This document shows, piece by piece, positions 27,836 to 35,976 of a stretch of 64,000 bases of DNA (position 1 is its first letter; every line of letters starts with the position of its first letter). The notes below the pieces were generated by a model. The model did no database searches and was not told the DNA's origin. It worked only from the letters and a program-made list of their open reading frames with translations. The translations under genes and the position numbers were made by a program. The DNA is from Streptomyces sp. WMMB303 (GTDB lineage: Bacteria; Actinomycetota; Actinomycetes; Streptomycetales; Streptomycetaceae), in assembly GCF_029351045.1 (NCBI RefSeq), contig NZ_JARKIN010000001.1, positions 6,477,001 through 6,541,000 of the forward strand, given 5' to 3'.

Positions 27836-29553
27836 GTCCGGGGTCCCGTGTCGACTTGCGGCCCGGTGCGGGAGGCGGCGCAGTCACCCCCGCGGACGCG
27901 GTCGGGCGGCGCGTGGGCGGTGTCCGTCAGCGCCTCGGGCAGGACGACGCGGAACTCGGCGCCGCTTCCGGCCTCCGTGTCGCTCCCGGCGGCCCTGACC
28001 CCCACCTCGCCGCCGGCGCGTTCCGCGAACCGGCGGATCAGGGCCAGGCCGAGACCGCGGTGCGCCGTGCCGCCGGCGTCCGTGTCCGCGGCTGCGGCCT
28101 TCGTGGACCAGCCCTCCTCGAACACCAGCTCCCGGTGCGCGGCGGGGACGCCCGGGCCGGTGTCGCGTACGGCGAGCACCACCGTGCGGTCGTCCTCGGT
28201 GCGCAGTTCGACCTCGACCGCCGGGTCCGCGCTGCCCGCCGCGGCGTCCAGCGCGTTGTCCACCAGGTTGCCGACGACCGTGACCAGGCCGCTCGGGTCG
28301 GCCAGCCGGTCGGGCAGCAGGGAGCCGGGGTGGAGGCGGAGCGCGACGCCGCGTTCGGCGGCCACCGCCGCCTTGCCGACCAGCAGCGCCGACACCAGGG
28401 GGTCGTGCACGCGCTCGGTGACCTCTTCGGCCGTCGCGCGGTGCACTCCCAGCGCGTCGGTGACGTACCGCGCGGCGTCCTCGTGCAGGCCGAGTTCCAG
28501 CAGGCCGAGCAGGGTGTGCAGCCGGTTGGCGTGCTCGTGGTCCTGGGCCCGGAGGGCGTCGAGCAGACCGCGGGTGCCTTCGAGTTCGCGGCCGAGGCGT
28601 TCGAGTTCGGTGCGGTCCCGCAGGGTGGCGACGGCGCCGCCGTCCGCGGTGGGCATCCGGTTGGCGACCAGGACGCGGGAGCCGCGCACGGTGACCAGGT
28701 CGCGGCCCGCCACCCGGCCGGAGAGCACGTCGGCTGTCCGGCCCGCACCCAGGGCCTCGGTCACCGGGCGGCCGAGCGCGTCGTCACCGAGGCCGAGGAG
28801 CCGCCGGGCCTCGTCGTTGACGAGCCGTACCCGGCCGTCCGCGTCCAGCGCCACCACGCCTTCGGCGAGGCCGTGCAGCATGGCCTCGCGCTCGGCGAGC
28901 AGTGCCGAGATGTCGGAGAAGGCGAGCGCATGGGTGCGCCGGCGCAGCCGCCGGGCGAGAAGGTAGGCGGCCAGCGCTCCCACGGCCAGTGCGCCGCCCG
29001 CGTACGTCAGCAGTTCGGGGACGAGCGCCAGCAGGCTCTCGCGGACGTTCGCGTAGTCGATGCCGACCGAGACCGCGCCGATGATCCGGCCGTCGGCGTT
29101 CCGCAGCGGGGCTTTGCCGCGTGCGGTGCGGCCCAGGGTTCCCTCGTCGATCTGGGCGACGTCCCGGCCCGCCAGCACCGGTCCCGGATCGGTGGAGACG
29201 TGCCGCCCGAGGGCCGAGGGCGAGGGGTGGGACCAGCGGATGCCGCGCTCGTCCATGATCACCACATATTCGGCGCCGGTGGCGCGCCGGATGCGTTCCG
29301 CCTCGGTCTGCAGGGGGCCGCGCGGACTGGGGCGCTCGGCTGCGTGTGCGGCGGCGGTCAGCTCCTGGGCCAGCCCCGGCCGGGCGGCGGTGGTCTGGGC
29401 GATCGCGAGGGCGCGGCGGGTGGCCTGCCGGTCGAGCTGATCGCTCAGCGGGGCCAGGAACACTCCGCTGACCAGCGCGGTCACGCCGACGACGAGAGCG
29501 AGCTGGGCCGTCAGCACATGCGAGGAGACGCGGCGTGGTGGTCCGACACGCAT
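27832..29553 (-). CDS. CitA/DcuS-type sensor histidine kinase
   Basis: This 573-residue membrane kinase detects a small carboxylate outside the cell. Membrane segments (about 17-35 and 181-200) frame an extracytoplasmic sensor domain with the GTLGRTARGKAPL and GRIIGAVSVGIDY features of the CitA/DcuS fold. A cytoplasmic PAS domain (about 222-315) follows, then the phospho-acceptor His341 in the EHANRLH motif, and an HATPase domain with VGNLVDNALDAA (N box) and GLGLALIRR. It pairs with the downstream response regulator. Together with the CitMHS transporter gene it forms a citrate-sensing and uptake locus. Confidence 0.94.
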   Translation of the reverse strand: MRVGPPRRVSSHVLTAQLALVVGVTALVSGVFLAPLSDQLDRQATRRALAIAQTTAARPGLAQELTAAAHAAERPSPRGPLQTEAERIRRATGAEYVVIMDERGIRWSHPSPSALGRHVSTDPGPVLAGRDVAQIDEGTLGRTARGKAPLRNADGRIIGAVSVGIDYANVRESLLALVPELLTYAGGALAVGALAAYLLARRLRRRTHALAFSDISALLAEREAMLHGLAEGVVALDADGRVRLVNDEARRLLGLGDDALGRPVTEALGAGRTADVLSGRVAGRDLVTVRGSRVLVANRMPTADGGAVATLRDRTELERLGRELEGTRGLLDALRAQDHEHANRLHTLLGLLELGLHEDAARYVTDALGVHRATAEEVTERVHDPLVSALLVGKAAVAAERGVALRLHPGSLLPDRLADPSGLVTVVGNLVDNALDAAAGSADPAVEVELRTEDDRTVVLAVRDTGPGVPAAHRELVFEEGWSTKAAAADTDAGGTAHRGLGLALIRRFAERAGGEVGVRAAGSDTEAGSGAEFRVVLPEALTDTAHAPPDRVRGGDCAASRTGPQVDTGPRT

Positions 29554-29804
29554 CCGCCCCGCCTCCTCTCGTCCGTTGTCGTGGTCCGGTCGGGCCGGGT
29601 CCCGTCGTGCGTTCGTCCGGTCCGGCGGTCCGGCCTCGCCGTCCGGACCCGTCCGCCGGTGCCCCTGGATCCGTCCGGCCTCGGCTCCGCGATGCCGGGA
29701 GCCGTCCGCCGGGGGCGGCCGAGCCTGTCCGGAATCAGGCCTTCCGGTACTTCATGCCAGGAAGAGTAGAGGACGATCGCGGCGGGGCGTCCAGGAGAGT
29801 CCGG

Positions 29805-31313
29805 CTACATGATCCCGAAGAGCAGTCCCGCGCCCAGCACCGTCAGGGAGGTCAGCACCGCCCACTTGATCGTGAACCGGGTGTGCTCCCCGAACTCGAC
29901 CTTCGCCATCCCGACCAGGACGTAGACCGCCGGGACCAGCGGGCTCGACATGTGCAGCGGCTGGCCGACGAGCGAGGCGCGGGCGATCTCCAGTGAACTG
30001 ACCCCGTGCGCGGCCCCGGCCTCGGAGAGGATCGGGACGATGCCGAAGTAGAAGCCGTCGTTCGACATCAGGTAGGTGAACGGGATGCTCAGGATCGCGG
30101 TGACCACCGCCATGTGCGGTCCCAGCGCGTCGGGGATCGCGCCGACCACGGTGCGCGCCATCTCCTCCACCATGCCGGTACCGGTCAGTACGCCGGTGAA
30201 GACGGCCGCGGCGAAGACCATGCCCGCCACGTTGAGCACGTTCTCGGAGTGCGCCGCGATGCGGGCCTTCTGGTCGGCCATGTCCCGGAAGTTGACCGTC
30301 AGCGCGACCGCGGCGCCCAGCAGGAACAGGACAGGGATGGGGAGGAGCTGGGTGATCAGCAGGGCCAGGAGGGCGACGGTGAGGGCCGCGTTGAACCAGT
30401 AGAGCCTCGGGCGCAGTGTGGACCGGTGCGGGTCGAGCACCGCGGCCCCGCCCGCCGGGCTGCCGGAAGGTGCGGCATCGCCGCCGGTGCCGGGGTGCGC
30501 GGTGCCGCCGCTGCCCGTACCGGAGTGTGCGCCGCCGTCCGCGGCCCGGGCACCGGGACCCGCGGCGCCGCCGGGCCGCACCTTGCTCAGCGAGACCCGT
30601 CCGGCGCCCGCAGGGGTGCCCGCTCCCGCACCCACCAGCACGGTCTCCGCCTCGGCGCCGGGCCCGGATCCGGCGGTGTCGGCCCCGGTCCCGGACAGCA
30701 GGCCGAGGCGGCGGCGCTCCCGCAGGCCGAGGGCGTACGAGAGGACCAGGACGCACAGCAGGCCGACGGCGAGCGCGGGGATCATCGGGACGAAGATGTC
30801 GCCGGCGTCCACGTGCAGCGCGGTCGCGGCCCGCGCGGTGGGCCCGCCCCAGGGGAGGGTGTTCATGACGCCGTTGGCGGTGGCGGCGACACCGGTCAGC
30901 ACGACGACGCTCATGCCCAGCCGCCGGTAGAGCGGCAGCAGCGCGGAGACCGTGATCATGAAGGTGGTCGAGCCGTCCCCGTCCAGCGAGACGATGGCGG
31001 CGAGCAGCGCCGTGCCCAGCACGATCCGCAGCGGGTCGGCTCGGCAGAAGCGCAGGATGCCGCGGACGATCGGGTCGAAGAGGCCGACGTCGATCATGAC
31101 GCCGAAGTAGATGATGGCGAACATCAGCATGGCGGCTGTGGGGGCGAGGTCGCCGACGCCGTCGAGGACGTACTCGCCCAGGTGCGCACCCTGTCCGACC
31201 AGCACGCAGAAGAGCGCGGGGATGAGCACGAGCGCGGCGATGGGGGACATCTTCTTGGCCATGATCAGCACCAGGAAGGTGGCGATCATGACAAATCCGA
31301 GGATCGTCAGCAT
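29805..31313 (-). CDS. CitMHS-family citrate:metal symporter
   Basis: This 502-residue membrane protein belongs to the CitMHS family, which imports citrate complexed with Mg or Ca together with protons. About twelve hydrophobic helices are visible, with conserved segments SLDGDGSTTFMITVSALLPL and LMSNDGFYFGIVPIL. A long Gly/Ala/Pro-rich cytoplasmic loop (about 205-300) is unusually long for the family. The gene lies upstream of the CitA/CitB-like pair on the same strand, with a 251-nt gap. The metal preference cannot be read from sequence. Confidence 0.94.
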   Translation of the reverse strand: MLTILGFVMIATFLVLIMAKKMSPIAALVLIPALFCVLVGQGAHLGEYVLDGVGDLAPTAAMLMFAIIYFGVMIDVGLFDPIVRGILRFCRADPLRIVLGTALLAAIVSLDGDGSTTFMITVSALLPLYRRLGMSVVVLTGVAATANGVMNTLPWGGPTARAATALHVDAGDIFVPMIPALAVGLLCVLVLSYALGLRERRRLGLLSGTGADTAGSGPGAEAETVLVGAGAGTPAGAGRVSLSKVRPGGAAGPGARAADGGAHSGTGSGGTAHPGTGGDAAPSGSPAGGAAVLDPHRSTLRPRLYWFNAALTVALLALLITQLLPIPVLFLLGAAVALTVNFRDMADQKARIAAHSENVLNVAGMVFAAAVFTGVLTGTGMVEEMARTVVGAIPDALGPHMAVVTAILSIPFTYLMSNDGFYFGIVPILSEAGAAHGVSSLEIARASLVGQPLHMSSPLVPAVYVLVGMAKVEFGEHTRFTIKWAVLTSLTVLGAGLLFGIM

Positions 31314-31695
31314 GGAAAACCAATCTCTCGCCCGCCGCGACGCGGCGGGGGAAGCCGCCCGCGCCCCTGCCGTGACGCGGCGGGGGCCCGGTGCCCGGTG
31401 ACGGAGCGCCGGGTGGCGGCCCTGTGACGGGGCCCCGGCGCCCTGCGGTCGCCCGACGGTAAGCAGCGTCGACTCGTCGTCACAAGGGCGTCATCCGCGA
31501 GCAATATGCGCGAAACCCCAGCTCACACGGGTGGCTCGGCAATCCCGAGGGCCGGGAGTCCGGGTCCGCGGCCCCGGACTCCCGGCGGCCCCGGTCCGAC
31601 GTCGGAGCCGTCCGGCCGGGACGGCGCCGACCTGGTTGGACGCGGCGGCGCTGGGCACCCGGGAAGGGCACGCGGTGTGAGGGGAGTGAGAGGGC
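31314..31695. promoter_or_regulatory. Divergent promoter region of citM-like and hydrolase genes, with stem-loop
   Basis: This 382-bp gap holds no gene. It contains a perfect 13-bp inverted repeat (31552-31564 and 31573-31585, 8-nt loop) 110 nt before the hydrolase start, which could end antisense transcription or act as an operator. It should also hold the promoters of both divergent genes, which I could not place. Confidence 0.5.
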
Positions 31696-32364
31696 GTGCC
31701 TACGGAAACCATGGAAACCGTCCGGATCAGGACCGGCGGCGGAACGGTGCTCACCGGTGATCTCCAGGTGCCGGACCGGGTGACGGGCGCTGTGCTGTTC
31801 GCGCACGGCAGCGGCAGCTCGCGCTTCAGCCCCCGCAACCGCGCGGTCGCCGCCGCGCTGCGCGAGGAGGGGCTGGCCACCCTCCTGCTGGATCTGCTGA
31901 CCGAGGACGAGGAGCGGATCGACGCCGCGACAGCGGAGCACCGGTTCGACATCCCGCTGCTGGGTCGCCGTCTGGTGGCAGCCGTCGACGAGCTGACCCG
32001 CCACGGGCGGACGGCCGGACTGCCGGTGGGCCTGTTCGGGGCGAGCACCGGGGCGGCGGCGGCGCTGACGGCCGCGGCCGAGCGGCCGGGCACCGTGTAC
32101 GCGGTGGTCTCCCGCGGCGGCCGGCCCGATCTGGCGGGTGACGCCCTCCCGGAGGTGCTGGCTCCGGTGCTGCTGATCGTCGGGGGTGACGACCACCAGG
32201 TGCTGCGGCTGAACGAGGCCGCCGCCGAGCGGCTGCGCGCCCCGCACCGGATCCACATCGTCCCGGGCGCCACCCATCTGTTCGAGGAGCCCGGAACCCT
32301 GGAGGAGGTCGCGCGGGTGGCGGCCGGGTGGTTCGCGCTCCCGCCCACCACGGACGGCGAATGA
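31696..32364 (+). CDS. Alpha/beta hydrolase, dienelactone hydrolase-like
   Basis: This 222-residue cytosolic hydrolase has an early FAHGSGSSRFSPRN oxyanion segment, the nucleophile elbow GASTG, and a C-terminal Asp (GGDD) and His (GATHLFEEPG), completing a Ser-Asp-His triad. The GTG at 31696 has GGGGAG 9 nt upstream. It is followed after 76 nt by a phosphoribosyltransferase gene on the same strand. In mycobacteria (e.g. Rv0571c) the two domains occur fused in one protein, which supports a joint function, though the substrate is unknown. Confidence 0.88.
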   Translation: MPTETMETVRIRTGGGTVLTGDLQVPDRVTGAVLFAHGSGSSRFSPRNRAVAAALREEGLATLLLDLLTEDEERIDAATAEHRFDIPLLGRRLVAAVDELTRHGRTAGLPVGLFGASTGAAAALTAAAERPGTVYAVVSRGGRPDLAGDALPEVLAPVLLIVGGDDHQVLRLNEAAAERLRAPHRIHIVPGATHLFEEPGTLEEVARVAAGWFALPPTTDGE

Positions 32365-32440
32365 GGCGCGGCCCGGTACGGGCCGCACATCGGCCGGTGC
32401 CGGCCGGGCGTCGGCCGGATGTCGCGAGAAGGGAGCCGAG

Positions 32441-33091
32441 ATGCGTTTCGCAGACCGCGTCCAGGCGGGCCGCGAACTCGCCGCGGAGGTCAGCCGGTTG
32501 CAGCGGACGGAGGAGTTGCGGGACCCGCTGGTGCTGGCGCTGCCGCGGGGCGGGGTACCCGTCGCCGCGGAGGTGGCACGCGCGCTGCACGCGCCGCTGG
32601 ACGTGCTCGTGGCCCGCAAGATCGGGCTGCCGGGCCGGCCGGAGTACGGTGTCGGAGCCATCGCCGGGGAGGATCCGCCGGTCTACGACGCGACGGCCCT
32701 GGAGATGCTCGGGCTCACCGCGGACCGGCTGTCCTCGACCGTGGCGCACGAGCGCGCCGAGATGCACCGCCGCCAGAGCCTCTACCGGGGCGGCCGCCCC
32801 GAACCGCGGATCGAGGGCCGCACCGTCCTCGTCGTCGACGACGGGCTGGCGACGGGTGTCACGGCCCGGGCCGCGCTGCGGCATCTGCGGCGGCAGCGAC
32901 CGGCCCGGCTCATCCTGGCGGTCCCGGTCGGTTCGCCGCAGGCCGTCCGGGAACTCAGCCGCGAGGCGGACACCGTGCTCTGCCCGAACCAGCCGGCCGT
33001 CTTCGAGGCGGTTGGCCTGTGGTACGAGAACTTCCCGCAGATCACCGACGCGGAGGTGACCGAGGCCCTGCACACGACAACGGCGGGCTGA
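32441..33091 (+). CDS. Phosphoribosyltransferase family protein
   Basis: This 216-residue protein has the type I phosphoribosyltransferase fold, with LALPRGGVPVAAEVARAL (pyrophosphate loop) and the PRPP-binding motif VLVVDDGLATG. It is not a standard purine or pyrimidine enzyme: the central hood (PEYGVGAIAGEDPPVYD) matches the group often found next to, or fused with, a dienelactone hydrolase-like domain. It is the second gene of a short plus-strand operon. GAAGGGAG lies upstream of the ATG at 32441. The accepted base is unknown. Confidence 0.9.
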   Translation: MRFADRVQAGRELAAEVSRLQRTEELRDPLVLALPRGGVPVAAEVARALHAPLDVLVARKIGLPGRPEYGVGAIAGEDPPVYDATALEMLGLTADRLSSTVAHERAEMHRRQSLYRGGRPEPRIEGRTVLVVDDGLATGVTARAALRHLRRQRPARLILAVPVGSPQAVRELSREADTVLCPNQPAVFEAVGLWYENFPQITDAEVTEALHTTTAG

Positions 33092-33163
33092 GGCCCACCG
33101 GCGGGCCCGTACGGGCGGCGCCGACGGTAGGGGTACACCGCCGGCGCCCCGCGGCAGACCCGT

Positions 33164-33201
33164 GCCGGGGTGCCCGGAACACGCTTCGCGGGCACCCCGG
33201 C
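33164..33201. terminator. Bidirectional terminator between convergent genes
   Basis: A perfect 12-bp inverted repeat, GCCGGGGTGCCC (33164-33175) with GGGCACCCCGGC (33190-33201), has a 14-nt loop. It lies between the convergent phosphoribosyltransferase and sigma factor genes. Confidence 0.8.
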
Positions 33202-33249
33202 GGTGAGGCAGGGGGCTGACGGCTCCGGCGCCGAGGACGTTCGACGTCG

Positions 33250-34188
33250 TCAGGCGGCTGCCGCGGCACCGGGGGCGGCCGCCGAGGTACGGCGCCCGGT
33301 CTGGCCGGCACCGGTCGTACGGCGGCTGCCGCGCCCGCTCCGGCCGGTGCGGGCGGAGCCCGTCTCCGCCGGGCGGCGCGCGGCACGGCGCTCGTGTTCG
33401 ACCTGGCGGCGGACCCGCTCGCAGCTCTTGGACAGCAGCCGGGAGACGTGCATCTGGGAGATGCCCAGCTCCTCGCCGATGCGCGACTGGGTCATGTCGC
33501 GGAAGTAGCGCAGATACAGCACCTGCCGCTGGCGCTCGGGCAGTTCACGCAGGCACGGCTTGACCGCCTCCCGCGCCACCACCGTGTCGTACTCGGGCTC
33601 CGAGGCCCCGAGCGTGTCGGCGAGCGAGAAGCCGTCGTCGGCGCTGCCCGCGACGGACGCGTCCAACGACAGCGAGCGGAAGCTGTCCAGCGCCTCCATC
33701 CCAGCGGCCACGTCCTCCTCGGACATGCCCGTGTGCTCGGCGATCCGCGCCACCGACGGCGGGCCTTCCTCCAGGCCCGCGGTCAATTCCCGGACGGCGT
33801 TCCGCACCTTGTTCCGCAGTTCCTGCACCCGCCTGGGGACATGCACGTCCCAGGTGTGGTCCCGGAAGTGCCGCCGGATCTCACCGGTCACGGTCGGCAC
33901 GGCGAACGGCACGAACGGCGTCCCCTGCGCGGGGTCGTAGCGGTCCACCGCCTTGACCAGGCCGAGCGCGGCGACCTGCTCCAGGTCCTCCAGGGACTCG
34001 CCGCGGTTGCGGTACTTGGCGGCCAGCCGATGTGCCATCGGCAGCCACGCCTCCACCAGCCGGCTGCTCAGTTCCTCCCGCTCCGGACCCTCCGGGAGTG
34101 TGGCCAGCCGCGCGAAGTCCTCCGCGGTGTCGGGTGCGTCGTCGTGGCTGTGGCGGGTGCGCTGCGGACGGTACTTCACGGGGCACAT
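33250..34188 (-). CDS. SigB/SigF-family RNA polymerase sigma factor
   Basis: This 312-residue sigma factor belongs to the stress and development group (SigB, SigF, SigG and relatives in Streptomyces). Region 2 (SLEDLEQVAALGLVKAVDRYD), region 3 (PSVARIAEHTGMSEEDVAAG) and region 4 (RQVLYLRYFRDMTQSRIGEE) are complete. I start it at the ATG at 34188 because GGAGGAG lies 9 nt upstream; the frame stays open further upstream but would read through a structured leader. A GTTT-N15-GGATAC promoter about 130 nt upstream fits autoregulation by this sigma class. The Arg/Ala-rich last 50 residues are an unusual extension. No anti-sigma gene is next to it. Confidence 0.94.
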   Translation of the reverse strand: MCPVKYRPQRTRHSHDDAPDTAEDFARLATLPEGPEREELSSRLVEAWLPMAHRLAAKYRNRGESLEDLEQVAALGLVKAVDRYDPAQGTPFVPFAVPTVTGEIRRHFRDHTWDVHVPRRVQELRNKVRNAVRELTAGLEEGPPSVARIAEHTGMSEEDVAAGMEALDSFRSLSLDASVAGSADDGFSLADTLGASEPEYDTVVAREAVKPCLRELPERQRQVLYLRYFRDMTQSRIGEELGISQMHVSRLLSKSCERVRRQVEHERRAARRPAETGSARTGRSGRGSRRTTGAGQTGRRTSAAAPGAAAAA

Positions 34189-34226
34189 GGGATCGGGCTC
34201 CTCCCGGTGTCGCTGACACGTGGACG

Positions 34227-34285
34227 ATCGCGGGAGAAACGCCCGGGTGACACACCCGGGGGACCCTGGGGTCTCCTCCCGCGAT
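34227..34285 (-). promoter_or_regulatory. Structured leader of the sigma factor gene
   Basis: An outer stem (ATCGCGGGAG at 34227-34236 with CTCCCGCGAT at 34276-34285) encloses a perfect inner stem (34242-34249 with 34253-34260, 3-nt loop). It lies between the candidate promoter and the ribosome-binding site, so it may act on translation or transcript stability. Confidence 0.55.
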
Positions 34286-34317
34286 GTGCCTGTACTCCCA
34301 AGCACGTGGAGTCTCGT

Positions 34318-34342
34318 GTATCCGACTCGGACTCCGGTAAAC
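34318..34342 (-). promoter_or_regulatory. SigB-type promoter of the sigma factor gene
   Basis: On the minus strand GTTT (34342-34339), a 15-nt spacer and GGATAC (34323-34318) match the Streptomyces SigB-class pattern GTTT-N14-16-GGGTAC with one difference. The rest of the 34189-34596 gap shows nothing else I recognise. Confidence 0.6.
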
Positions 34343-34596
34343 ACCCCGACCTGTCAGGTGGACATCCGTTTCCTCCGAGCCGGTACGACTGCTGTCCGGG
34401 AGTTCCTGGGACTGTTCGGGGCTGCACGGGAGGGTACGGAGTTTGTGCGGATCTGTGCGGGACGGTCGGAGCCCGCCGCGGCGGCGGGCCCGCGTGGCGG
34501 GCCGACCGGGCCGGGGGCGTAAGGTCGGCGTCCGGCCATCTGCATCCCTGTGGATGGCCGGTTGTCTGCCCTTACCCTCACCAGGAGATTCCCCGC

Positions 34597-34941
34597 ATGA
34601 CGACCGACAGCGCCACCGGTCCGCCCATCTACAGCAGCCTGATCGAGGAGCACGGCGACGTGCCCGGTGATGTACGCCAGGCCGCCGAGGCACTCACGCA
34701 GGAAGCCGAGCAGGCGGTGGACTTCTCGCCCGTGCACCACCGCCACCCCAGTACCGGAAGACCGGAGTCAGCAGAGCCTCCGGCGGGTCGTCCCGCGCCT
34801 GCTCCTGCTCCTGCTCCTGAGCAGCCGCGCCGTAACGGACCGCCCGCGCCGAAGGCGCCGGCCGGGCCCGCCGGCCCGCGAGCCGGTCAGCTCCCCGGCC
34901 CCCCGGCCGGGGAGCGGCCGCAGCAGTACGCGACGGAGTAG
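34597..34941 (+). CDS. Small hypothetical protein with Pro-rich tail
   Basis: This 114-residue protein is not recognised. Its first 50 residues (TDSATGPPIYSSLIEEHGDV and the helical VRQAAEALTQEAEQAV) look structured; the rest is low-complexity Pro/Ala (four AP repeats) and presumably disordered. The ATG at 34597 has AGGAGA 8 nt upstream, and codon use fits a real gene. It is divergent from the sigma factor and convergent with the ANTAR gene. Short proteins starting like this are common in Streptomyces, but I cannot assign a role. Confidence 0.7.
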   Translation: MTTDSATGPPIYSSLIEEHGDVPGDVRQAAEALTQEAEQAVDFSPVHHRHPSTGRPESAEPPAGRPAPAPAPAPEQPRRNGPPAPKAPAGPAGPRAGQLPGPPAGERPQQYATE

Positions 34942-35109
34942 TCGGGGCCCGGCGGCCCGGACCGGCACGCCCGCGGACCGGCGCCTTCCACGGAAGCGGT
35001 TCCGCGCCGGGACGGACCGCGCGGCTCACGGCGGTGCCGCCACGGTCGTCGGGCCGGTGCCGGTGGCCGGGTGACCCGCCGGTGCGTGCGCCGGGTCACC
35101 CGACCGGGG

Positions 35110-35655
35110 TCAGCGCTGTCCGCGCGACTCGCGGCGGTCCGGTGGGCCGCTTCCGGCGCGTCGGCCGGGCTCCGTCCGCACCTCGCGGAGGGCGGTGGCC
35201 AGGTGCTTGCGCACCGGCTTGGGGACGGCGGTGCCCTCGGCGCCGGACACCAGCGCGGCGGCCACGCTCCGCAGCTTGACGTTGGAGTGCTGGGACACCC
35301 GCACCAGGACCTGCCAGGCCGTCTCCGCGTCACACGGCGCCAGGGCCATCACCATGCCCCTGGCCTGGTCGATGGCGGGACGGCTCGTCAGCGCCTCCCG
35401 GAGCTGCCCGGCCTCCGTCTCGAGTTCGTCGATCCGCGCGGTCAGCTCCGCGCGCTCCCGCGCGGACAGCGGCCCGTCGCCGGGGTCCGCCGAGCCGTCC
35501 GGTTCCGCCCCGTCCACGTCGACGGGCTCGCGTTCGGCCTCGGTCCTGTGGGCCGGGGGCGCGGCCGACGTGGTCGCCTCGCCCAGCGGTACGGTTCTGG
35601 GCCGCGGGCATCCCGCGAGCGCAGCCGTACGCGCAGACCCGGTTGCGGCACTCAT
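35110..35655 (-). CDS. ANTAR-domain protein
   Basis: This 181-residue protein has a variable N-terminal half, a short coiled coil (RIDELETEAGQLREAL) and a C-terminal ANTAR domain (about 110-160, IDQARGMVMALAPCDAETAW). ANTAR proteins usually bind paired hairpins in RNA and prevent termination. No receiver or GAF domain is present, so its input is unclear. The ATG at 35655 is preceded by GGGAGAG. It is downstream of the TPM-domain gene on the same strand but behind a terminator, so it probably has its own promoter. Confidence 0.85.
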   Translation of the reverse strand: MSAATGSARTAALAGCPRPRTVPLGEATTSAAPPAHRTEAEREPVDVDGAEPDGSADPGDGPLSARERAELTARIDELETEAGQLREALTSRPAIDQARGMVMALAPCDAETAWQVLVRVSQHSNVKLRSVAAALVSGAEGTAVPKPVRKHLATALREVRTEPGRRAGSGPPDRRESRGQR

Positions 35656-35787
35656 CAAGCTCTCCCAGCGTTCGGACGGCCCTTTCCGCGGAACCGCTGT
35701 GACAGCCGACCCGCGTACCGGGCTCCTCCGAGCGTGAACCCACCGGCCCGATACCAGCAACCCTGTGCCAACCGGGCATCGCAGCAG

Positions 35788-35828
35788 AAAAACGGCACCG
35801 GGGGCTGTGTCCCCAACCCGCCGGTGCC
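35788..35828 (-). terminator. Intrinsic terminator of the TPM-domain gene
   Basis: An 8-bp stem, GGCACCGG (35794-35801) with CCGGTGCC (35821-35828), with extra pairing in the loop, is followed on the minus strand by GTTTTTC. It lies in the 35656-35976 gap, where I see no gene. Confidence 0.8.
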
Positions 35829-35976
35829 TCCGCGAGGCGAGCTCACTCCCGCGTACCGGTGCACGTTACCGCCGATCCGCAAGGGCAAACCCGACTGGGC
35901 CCGCGGCGCACCGGAAGTGGCAGCGGCCCACCGGGGGCGCCGGGTCGGAGTTCGGCCGGAAATCGCCCCTCGCCCC

